A stretch of DNA of 21,102 bases, from assembly GCA_001598975.1 (NCBI GenBank), contig BBXU01000957.1:1-21102 (forward strand), in the 5' to 3' direction. The DNA comes from Parachlorella kessleri (taxonomy: Eukaryota > Chlorophyta > Trebouxiophyceae > Chlorellales > Chlorellaceae). Shown here piece after piece: positions 10,544-19,231 of the stretch. Numbering within the stretch: position 1 is the stretch's first letter; every line of letters starts with the position of its first letter. The position numbers were made by a program, and so were the translations under genes. The notes under the pieces are model-generated. The model searched no databases, was not told the DNA's origin, and saw nothing but the letters and a program-made list of their open reading frames with translations.

Positions 10544-12781
10544 GAAGAAACACCAGCAATGCTGCTTTTGCCGGGGCTCCAACAGTCGCCCATGCCCGTG
10601 CAGCCCTGCTCCCTGCTATCCACACAGCCACCACCGCTGTCAAGCTTGCCCATGCCAGCCGCAGCATGCCAGCGGCACAGATGCGTGTCCTCTTCGAGAG
10701 CCCAGAGAAGATGATCGTCACCTGTGGTTCAGCCATTTTGACAGCCAGCTCCGTGGTGTCTCTTTTACAGAAACAGGGGTACCCTGCGAGCGAGGGGGAG
10801 GGAGTATCCCTGGACATTCAGAGGTGAGCTGTGCATGATGTCAGCTTTATATGCGGGCCAGCATGCTTTGATCCCTCCATTGGGCAGGAAGAATACGGAT
10901 TCTTAAGAGCATACCAACGAGAATGGCGTGGCCCCATATGGGTGCTCAAAGGCCTTGTAGGAATATAGCAGGGTTGAATCTGCATTGCACCAGGATGAAA
11001 AGAGCGTCCTGGCCGTTCTAAGACTCTGTTAATTTCTGCAGCTGACCGGTCACATGGCGAGGATCAAAACCCCTGTGCTCCGCTCGTGCTGCCCTGCAGG
11101 AAGTTGGCTGCCCTGGAGGTGTCTATGTTTGATGTGGCTGGCATTCTTGCCAAGGATGCTGCCCTGCTGCTATCTGGTGCTGCTGCTGCTGTGCCTGCTA
11201 ATCTCCTGGAGGCAGGCCATCATGAGCACGCTGCTCGGCTTGACCGCATTCACAATAGGCATAAGCCACCCGAGCAAGCCAGCAGTGGTGCTACTAGCGC
11301 CGTCAGTGCTGGAGGCAGGGCTGCGCTTGCTGCTGGTATGATGTTGGCATAGGATTGTGCTTTCCTGCACAAGACCTCACTCCGCTGAGAACTGGTCCTG
11401 ACATCAGATAACCAGCCATCCATGTCACAGCCAATTGTTGGAATTTCTGAACGCTGCAGACCATGGCGCCGTAGATAAGTGCAGAGGTTGCTCGTGTCAC
11501 CTGTGCAGGCCGGCGAGCTTATCATGGACAATGTGGACTTCTACGGCTTCTGGATACTATTTGGCAAGCACCTGCGGAAGGATCCAAGGTGGGCGCCCAC
11601 CGCAGTCTGCTGGCAGCTATGCCATGCCAACATCCTACGGCCCCACTGCACTCGATCAGTTAGGGACAGCTGTGCGTATGTGCATGTCCCACATACTACC
11701 ATGTAAACTCATCCCCCTCCTGTGTCTTGTGGAAGCACTGACCTCTGGAAGGAGGTACTCTGCTCTGTTTCTGCCTTGCCCTGCCGATGATGCATCAGCC
11801 TGCTCCGCATTGCTGTACGCAGGCTATGCGCCAAGGTGGTGGCAAGCGGGGTCCTGGCAGACAGCGCTGCCTGGCTAGCGAGACAGCTGGAGCAGGCGCA
11901 GCTGTCCCCTTATGCGCCTAAAAGGCTGGTTTCCTGGCTAGATGCCTTGTTCATGGATGCTATCGAGGGCCTGGTTCAGCTGGCCGGTGAAAAGGGTGTG
12001 CAAACAGCTGGCGACCCAGAACCCCAGGAGCCAGCGGACATGCCGCTGCTGATGACGGTGTTGAAGCATGGCTTTCAAGTTGCGCGTGTAGCGAGGTTAG
12101 AGTCAGGTGAGTGCTCCTGGGCAAGATGGCTACTGCCTGGCACGTGCTGGCGGCTCTGTTAATGAAGTACTTGAGCATCCCCACTGACCGAACCAAAAAT
12201 GCCACTCCCAGGCCAGGTCCAAGAATGCCGGCCTGGCAAGAACAATGACCGAATTGAGTGTGTATGTTGTGGATTGGAAATGTATGTACGATGGTAACCA
12301 TGCAGGCCAAGCAGCGCTTGAAGCCGCCAGTTATTGGAGGGACCTGGCTACCAAGGGAGTTGGCATTGTCATGAAGGCCCTTGCCCCTGCAATCGCCAGC
12401 AGCGGTACCGGACTTGCAACTGGAAACAGCTTGGCAGGCCAGGAGGACGACGTGGCCCGCTTGCACCTGGCAGAGATCAGCTCCCACCGAGCTTGCGCCT
12501 ACCTGGCCTGCACAAACATGGGCACTGTGAGCGAGGGTGGGCAGGGCAAGGGCCATCACTGCTCTGGCTGCAAGGTGGTCAGCTACTGCGGGGTGCGCTG
12601 CCAGCGGGCCGCATGGAAATGCGAGCACAAGCTAGTCTGCAGCAAACTCCGTGACGGTGTGGTGCTCCCTCGGTGAGGGTCTGACTGCTGCAGCAACATT
12701 CCGGAAGTAGAGCTGGCTGCTCATTTAGCATTTTTCCGAAGCTTTAGGAGGACTAGCAGGTGAAAGTCTCGATTCAAGTTG

Positions 12782-12910
12782 GGCACCTGCTCAGCCTGCA
12801 AGATGATTAATAACTTCTGCGAGGTAGATTGCCAGCGAGCCTTGTGGGCACAGCATAAGAGTGTGCTTCGTAATGTTCATCAGCGGGCCCAAAGTGGGAA
12901 AATGAGGTAG
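12782..12910 (+). pseudogene. Relic of a fifth MYND last exon (copy 2 type)
   Basis: The 43-codon frame reads GTCSACKMINNFCEVDC, then QRALWAQHKSVLRN..., ending in TAG. It aligns with the end of copy 2 (GRTCSACKMVNYCGVEC, then QRASWAWHKKVCRK) and not with the adjacent copy 3, which has CSGCKVVSYCGVRC. The second half of the MYND finger is present, but the final zinc Cys is replaced by Leu and the first Cys pair is gone. The rest of that gene is missing. It is best read as the 3' end of a lost copy. Confidence 0.8.
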
Positions 12911-12945
12911 TGGGGCTGTGGGCTGACGTCGAGGGCGGCCACCCA

Positions 12946-12985
12946 CTTGTGAGAAAAGTATACAGCTGTATACTTTTCTCACAAG
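12946..12985. repeat. Perfect 40-bp palindrome, no spacer
   Basis: The left arm CTTGTGAGAAAAGTATACAG (12946-12965) is followed immediately by its exact reverse complement (12966-12985). Symmetry stops at both ends. It lies 35 bp after the stop of the MYND relic and about 22 bp before a TGTAA signal. It could form a 20-bp RNA or DNA hairpin. It may be a small inverted-repeat element or a cruciform left by rearrangement; no flanking duplication was recognised. Confidence 0.95.
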
Positions 12986-13006
12986 ATTTGAAGCGCAGAG
13001 TTACTC

Positions 13007-13011
13007 TGTAA
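13007..13011 (+). terminator. TGTAA polyadenylation signal candidate
   Basis: TGTAA is the usual green-algal poly(A) signal. This one follows the copy 3 stop by 331 nt and would end its transcript beyond the MYND relic and the palindrome. Confidence 0.35.
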
Positions 13012-13698
13012 GAAATGCCTTAGTCTTGTTAAGTCATGACTCCTAGCCATAAAGTTGCGGTGGCTATGGTCAGTTAGGGATGTGTAGTTATGTAGTGCAG
13101 AACTTGCTCATCTCACTGTGCGCCTGAGGCTAGACAGAGTAGTAATTGCAGATAAGCAGTTCGGAATGAGGTGGAGCGCAGTGCTTCCTGAATATAAATG
13201 GGAAAGGTCATGGGAGTAGGGGCTGCCTTCATTTGCAGTACGCAGGAGTGCAACAGTGATAATGGGTTTGCACTTCTGGCTTTTTTGTAGGAAAATGACA
13301 ATACTGTGTTTGTAGTTATGTTAACGTAGCCAGTCCCTGGCCCACCTGCTTCAAGCAAAAGTTTTCTTTCACCGCCGTGGCTGGTTGGCTTGTCAGTTGA
13401 AGTGTAGTGGCCAAGGACTCTTGAAAGTGGCAGATACAGCACGGCGGCGCTCAGCCCAAGCGACACTGGCTTGGGTTCCACCGCATGCTGAACATTGCTC
13501 TTTGGGAAGTAACAGGAACATGCAGGCTTGCTTTATAGGTATGCTAAGGTGTGGGAGAATTGATAGGTGCATGGCAATGCCCGCTGTGAGTCCAACCTGG
13601 TGGCACCCTGGGACTGGGCAACATGCAGTGCAACACCTGCTCATGATGACAGCTGCAGCTAGGTATTCAAGGGTTGAAGACGTATGGTATATCATGCT

Positions 13699-13715
13699 AT
13701 GCTTGCCGCCGAGGT
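13699..13715 (+). promoter_or_regulatory. Shared upstream element ATGCTTGCCGCCGAGGT of copy 4
   Basis: Identical 17-mer to that before copy 3, 125 bp upstream of the copy 4 ATG. The surrounding sequence also aligns between the two flanks but with many differences, so the element stands out. Confidence 0.45.
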
Positions 13716-13823
13716 GAAGTTTAGAACCGCTGTTAACCGCGGTACACTATGATGATAATGGTTGTTGTTCTCAGTCATAATACAAACGTTTGCCCTACTC
13801 TTTGATCAAGCCAGTGGGGCATC

Positions 13824-16800
13824 ATGGAGGCGTGCCTGTCAGCGTTGGCCAAACTAAAGGCCCGTACCTTGTCACCCCTGACCGATACCAAGGCCACCAC
13901 AGCCCTTTGGGAGGCGGCCTGCGGCTGGGCGGACGCTGTGAAGGGAATCACGCCGTCTCAAGAACAGACGCAGCTGCTCAGGTAGGTCTTGTGAGGGCTG
14001 GAGCTTGGCTGGTTGAGTATGACCTCCTCCCGGGAGGAAGCGCTGCGTGGGTTTGCTGCAAGCCAGGGTACAGCTGTTGCAGGGAGGCGGCAGACGTGGC
14101 CAGCCTGCTTGTTCCAACACTGGCTAAGGCAGCAAGGCTATGTGCACGGGACGCGAGTGAAGCTCCTGATTCCAGCAGCGAAGGTGACTCGCCCTCCGTT
14201 GGTCCTCAGCGCACCACAGCCAGCATTGCCGCCGCAGTAGCCAAGGCAGCAGACGGCCTGACAAGGCTCCTATTCAAACAGTCAACCGCAGCAGACCCGG
14301 CTTTGTTGCAGTTTCTGGCAGATGGGATAAGTGCAGCAGTGTTTTGCCACAGCCTGCCAGCGGCAATAGGGCACGACATCAGGAATCTAGAGGCAGTGAC
14401 AGGCATGGCAACCAACCTGCTGAAGGGGGCCATTGATGCTGCGCATTCCTCATCGCCAGTCCACCGAGCCTTGGCACAGGCTGTAACCAGGCCTGGCCTA
14501 TTGGTGGGACTGCTTCGCGGTACTGTTCAAAGCCTGGATGCTGTCGCAGCAGGGCAGAGCAGCGCAAGCCGGCGAGATACTCTGTTGCATACCACCATGA
14601 TCACCCTCTCCTTGTTGGAAAAGCTGCTCAGCGCTGAGCTTGGCAGGCTGGTGGCAGATGAGCAGCTTGTGCAGCAGCTGCTGCGGCTAGTGGTGCTCCC
14701 CTACTGTGCGGACTGCGTGCAGCGTCGGGCCGTCATACAGAACAAGCCCCGGTGGGACTCCATTCTGGCAGGCATCCTCGTTTTCTTGCGCACCGAAGCC
14801 ATCAGGCCCCATGCAAGGAGCCTTCTGGCAAGGGCGGCACCACCACTGGGCTCGGCAGCATGGACCCTGGATGTCCCAGCTGCAATAGCAGCAGCAGCAG
14901 CCGGATCAGCAGGATCGCACGGCAGTGCTACGCTCGGTGGCAACCTGGCGCTGGTCTTTGTTAAGGTCCTGGCAGAGCAGCGCGCATTGTGGCATCAGGG
15001 GCGCAAGGCTGCACACCGGAAGTCAGAGCACAGCACGTCACAGCGTCAACGGCAGCACGGAGCTTCCAGCCCAAGCCAAGTTCAAGCTGCAGTAGTGGCT
15101 ACCCTGGCGTCTTTGCTTGCCCGACTCTTGCAGCTGCTGCCTTGTACTTTGGACAGTGAGCAGGTGGAAGCATTATACAGCGACGATTCTCAGCGCCGCA
15201 GCAGTGGTAAAGCCAGCGGCACCAGCGTAGGGGGTCTTTGTCAGGCCTCAACTTTGGTGACGGTGCAGCATGCTGCTCCGGAGTGGGCAGGCAGGGCTGC
15301 CGAGGCAGTATTTCTCCAAGGCGTTGTTGCAGTGGCGGCTGCTTTGCTGGACCTGAAGGACAGCGGCGGGGTGCCACACCTCGTCTGCAGCTTAGATGAC
15401 CTGCCTCTGCCAGAAGCCAACAATGAAGATGCAGTGTGGGAGGCAGCATTTGCAGTTTGCAGCCTGGGCGACACTTTGCCAGCCTTCCAGTGCTGGGCGG
15501 AGGGCACCCTTGAGCCTACAGATGTCCGGTGGGTGCCAAGTGACCTGGCAGCAGCTTGCGGGGCAGCAGAGGTCCTCATGCGATTGGCCCCGCAGTTGCA
15601 GCAAGGGCCACGGGGTGTGTGCTCGAAATCGGAGAGGGCGCCACGCAACCTGCATTGGATGGCAGGCAGGTGGTTTGAAGCCGTGCAAGATCGGCTGTTA
15701 TCAGTGCATGTCCACAAGGGGCAGCAGCAGCAGCCGAGAGTTTACACCACCGACGCTGCAGCTGTCAAAGCTCTAACAGTCCACCAAGCTCGCACGACCC
15801 TGCTCCCCGCCATCCATTTAGCCACCACCGCTATCAAGTTCGCCCATGTCAGCCGCAGCATGCCAGCCGTACAGCAGGGTGTCCTTTATGAAAGCCAAGA
15901 GGTGATGACCCTGGTCTGTGCCTCGGCCATTTTGACAACCAGCTCGGTGGTGTCGTCCTTACTGAGACGGGCGTACCCTGAGAGCGAGGCGGAGGGGGTA
16001 CCCCTGGACATTCAGAGGTGCGCCGTACGTGCGGGTCAGCAGTTGATGCGGCTGGGCGTCCTTTTACCCCTTTATGGTGCGAGGTAGATGCTGCTGTAGT
16101 TGTTGTTGGACCTCGATGGCTTACCTGCCCAGGAGGCCATGCACTATGTGGGTGCCAAAGGCCCGTCTACAGCAGTATTGGAGTGACAACGCTGCACTGT
16201 GACGGTTGCCAGAGACCCCGCCCTGACGGTAAAGTCACAGCTAACCCTTGCAGCTGACCAGCGCCATGTGAATGCCTCATCTAACTCCCCTCCTCACGCT
16301 CCGCAGGAAAGTGGATGCACTGGAAGTTGCTATGATTGATGTAACCGGCGTTCTTGCCAGGGACGCGGCATCGCTACTCTCCGGTGCTGCTGCTGTGGCC
16401 GTTGAAGGGCCTGAGGTGCTGATCAGCGTGCTGCTCGACTTGACCAGATGTGCCATGAACGCCAGCCTTCCTGGCAAGCCTGCAGCGGTGCTGCTGGCGC
16501 CGGCAGTGATGGAGGCAGGGCTGCGCTTGCTACTGGTATGTTGCTACCGGCAGAAGGTTGTGCTTTGTTGCGAGAGACCTCCCTACCGGGAGCTGGTTTG
16601 TTAACATTAACTTACATGTTCTATGTTAGATGATCATGTTGGCGTTTTTGCAAGCCGGCAGGATGCAAGAAGGCAGTGCACAGCATGCCTGTGGGACGTT
16701 AGTCAGTGTCAAAGGCTGCTTATCATTTCTGCAGGCCACATGCAAGCCAATAAAGACTGAGTCTTACGGTTTCTGGATAATTGCTGGCAAGCACCTGGTT

Positions 16801-17897
16801 GTGAATCCGAGGTGAGGCGATCTGCTGCTTCTGCTGGGTGGACTTGGCTGCCACCCTCCCCCGCCTCCTCTGACTGCAGTTATTAGGTTATCAAGTGTGG
16901 CCATCAGCTGTTGCATGTATAGGAACGTACGTGCATTCCGCTGTGTTGAAGCATCGGTCACTTGTGTCAATGGCAAGCCCTGGTCTCTATAAAGAGGTAG
17001 TCTCCTCTGTTTGTGCGTTACCCTGCCTATGATGCATCCGCGGCTCTGCTTTGCTGTGTGCAGGCTGTGCGCCGAAGTCGTGGGACGTGGGCTTCTGGCA
17101 GAGAGTGCTGCCTGGCTAGCACAGCAGCTGGACCAGGGGCGCCTGGCACCTGAGAGTGCCAGCAGGCTGGTGGCATGCCTGGACGCTTTGTTCAGTGACG
17201 CCGTTAACAGCCTGGTCCAGCTGGCTAGTGTTAGTGCCGCACAGGCAACTGACGATGCCAAGACTCAGGAGCCAGGGGCCATCACCAAGCTAGTATTTGA
17301 TTTTGCCTATGTATTTAATATGGCACTCGCAGCGAGGGACAGTTCAGGTGAGGGCTAGCTGTGCAAAGCCTGCTGCCCTGGCAGTTGCGGTGGTTATCAC
17401 ACTCGGTGCACTCGGCGTCCCAAGTTCGCACAGCGTGCGCTCGAGAGCCAGAATACGTCAGGCAAGATCCACTGCTGTGTACCCCTCTCTTGCAGTTGTA
17501 TACTGTTAATGTTACCAATGCAGGCCAAGCAGCTCATGACACTGCGGCTTACTGGAGGGACCTGGCTTCATCAAAGGGGCTGGCGTTCAAGTTGCAAGGG
17601 CTTGCCCTGGGGCAGTTACAGGCCCCTACAGCTTCCCCCAGCCCACATGGCGGTTCATTGGCAGCCCAGGAGGATGACGTGGCACGCTTGCAGCTGGCCA
17701 GGATCTGCTCTCACCGAGCCTGCGCCTACCTGGCCTGCACAAACATATGTGGTGCAAGTGAGGGTGAGCAGGGCAAGGGCCACCGCTGCTCTGGCTGCAA
17801 GGCGGTCAGCTACTGCGGGGTGCGCTGCCAGAGGGCTGCATGGAAATGCGAGCACAAGCTAGTCTGTAGCAGGCTGCGCGCCGTTGTGGAGGTATAG
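13824..17897 (+). CDS. MYND-type zinc finger protein, copy 4 (intact, 6 exons, 1018 aa)
   Basis: Predicted exons: 13824-13981, 14083-16017, 16307-16535, 16735-16811, 17064-17347, 17524-17897; they join to 3057 nt without a stop. All introns are GT-AG with phases 2, 2, 0, 2, 1. The ATG context ATCATGG is good, and the N-terminus MEACLSALAKLKAR matches copies 2 and 3. Exon 2 (about 645 residues) is helical, rich in Ala and Leu, with an Ala-rich linker and a short Gln run (four CAG). Exon 4 carries Y-G-F-W. The MYND finger has Cys 961, 966, 983, 986, 992, 996, His 1005 and Cys 1009; the first pair is C-x4-C rather than the usual C-x2-C. MYND fingers are protein-interaction modules; the target here is unknown. 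No signal peptide, membrane span or catalytic domain (for example SET) is visible. It is the best candidate for a functional member together with copy 2. Confidence 0.87.
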
Positions 17898-19231
17898 GAT
17901 TTTCGATGTGGGTCTGGGAGCTGCTTTCGGTCTCATCCAGTGTGGCTGGCTGGTCATTGAAGCTCCGGGAGAGACCAGCTGGCCAAACTCCTTATTTTGA
18001 TTTTGTAGTTACCTCTCGTACTAGTTATATTGCCATGCCAAAAGAGCATTGTGCATGAGATGGGGTCCACACCTCATAGGATGATAGTGTTCTGTGCATG
18101 ATTCCTTTCAATACACTTAGTCCTGTCTTGCGCACCCTCCATACCTCTGCACTTTATCGGATCCCGCCCTAACAATGTATGGGCTTGAGCACTTACGTAT
18201 GTGTTTGTTTCAATGACGTGTATAGTGAGTTGTGTAGCTGGGCGAGTCAGTCCTAGAATTGTGCTGACAGGGTGCTGGGAACTATTGTATTGTAATACAG
18301 GGCAAGGCATGCCACATGCAGTCCATGCTAACTGTGGGTTCACCACCAACCACGTGCATGCACTATTTTATCAATGGTTATGTGGCTTACAACTGCTTGT
18401 TGGCCATCTTAGCTGAGCCTGGCCGGACTTTCCAGCCAGTCTCAGGTGATGATGGAGGCAGCTCTGGGGTACATCAGGGATTAGTTGTCGACGTGGATGT
18501 CCAAATCAATGTTACCTTGACCAGGTCAAGTTTTGGTTTTGCTCAGTGGCAGCCGAAGTACTTGATGGTGGTACTTGACGCAGAGGGGTGCCGATGCTAA
18601 GGAAATTTGATCCGATTCTCGATGAAGGATCCCCTGTCCAAAATTGTGGACCGATTTTCATCGTTAAGGGCTCAATCAGTTCACACAAAGCTAAGGAACA
18701 GTATAAGCTTCGCAGAGGTGGAAGGTAGCCAGCGATGAGCTCAGAGTGATGGTGGAAAAAGCCAGGGACAGCGATCCAGCGCCTGAGAGCGGGTATTCTT
18801 ACTTTGTGGTACCTATCCACTTAGTTCAGGGCTTGATGCAGCGTGCCGGACGGGCCTGGACTGGCTGGCAGGTGGGTGATGATGGCTCTCATCCAGGCTT
18901 GCCTGGAGCGTGCTGTGCCGACGGCTGGGGAGTCCAAGCCCTTGCTGTGATACAGTTAGGTCCTGTTGAAGGATTTTGCCCCGCATCAGCTGCCTCCACC
19001 TGCGCTCAAGGCTGTCCCCAGGCATCATGCACTGCAGGCCTTTTTGTGAGGCTGGCGCTTGTGTATGCCGCTTGGACTCCTCTCTCTGTTGATCCAAGGT
19101 AGGGTTGGGTGCTACTAGGTAGCCCTGGTATGTTCTGGGCACTCCCTACCGCCTCCGCCCCTTCGGCCTGAGCACTGTACGCGGTATGCTGACCCTGTTG
19201 CTTACAGTGCCCACACGTATGTCTGCAGAGC
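17898..19231. other. Region between copy 4 and the transposase-like gene
   Basis: It starts with the 3' UTR of copy 4, with TGTAA at 18291-18295 inside a small inverted repeat. Open frames at 18316-18600 and 18746-19102 on the plus strand have no recognisable domain. The second ends at a possible donor (AAG/GTAGGG near 19099), but joining it to the acceptor before 19229 puts the next gene out of frame, so I do not call it coding. It may hold a 5' UTR exon or the left end of the downstream element. No tRNA or other RNA gene is seen. Confidence 0.5.
18291..18295 (+). terminator. TGTAA polyadenylation signal candidate for copy 4
   Basis: TGTAA lies 394 nt after the copy 4 stop, within the inverted repeat TGTATT-GT-AATACA (18286-18299). 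It is the first clear TGTAA after the gene. Confidence 0.4.

Larger units (their letters stand above)
8582..12676 (+). pseudogene. MYND-finger protein, copy 3: full-length but frameshifted, probable pseudogene
   Basis: Exons by alignment with copy 4: 8582-8739, 8845 (or 8858)-10823, 11100-11335, 11509-11588, 11823-12106, 12306-12676. Three disruptions are seen. (1) A net 13-nt insertion near 8873-8890 puts exon 2 out of frame and brings a stop (TAA at 8900-8902); moving the acceptor 13 nt to the AG before 8858 would exactly restore frame. (2) A +1 shift near 9861-9880 moves the reading frame from the one ending at 10010 to the one continuing to 10823. (3) Exon 3 is 7 nt longer than in copy 4, giving a net +1 shift near 11191-11230. 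Exons 4 to 6 are intact, with a complete MYND finger at the C-terminus. A run of 12 CAG codons lies at 10507-10542. Sequencing error could explain one shift but hardly all. It is closest to copy 1. Confidence 0.78.
12677..13823. other. Intergenic region between copies 3 and 4, with gene relic and palindrome
   Basis: Contains the 3' UTR of copy 3, a decayed MYND exon (12782-12910), a perfect palindrome (12946-12985) and a TGTAA motif at 13007-13011. From about 13400 it becomes homologous to the 5' flank of copy 3 and serves as the copy 4 promoter region. No intact gene is seen. Confidence 0.65.

Noticed and set aside
9969..10817. Minus-strand open frame of 282 codons with a poly-Cys run
   Set aside because: It is the antisense shadow of copy 3 exon 2; the Cys run is the complement of the CAG tract.
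13790..14082. N-terminal extension of the copy 4 exon 2 frame (from 13790)
   Set aside because: It reads exon 1 in the wrong frame and crosses a good intron (GTAGGT to TGCAG); the spliced start at 13824 matches copies 2 and 3.
18316..18600. Plus-strand open frame of 94 codons
   Set aside because: No recognisable domain, no clear splice partner, and sited in the probable copy 4 3' region; too weak to call.
18746..19102. Possible first exon of the transposase-like gene
   Set aside because: Splicing its apparent donor to the acceptor at 19228 leaves the Cys/His exon out of frame.
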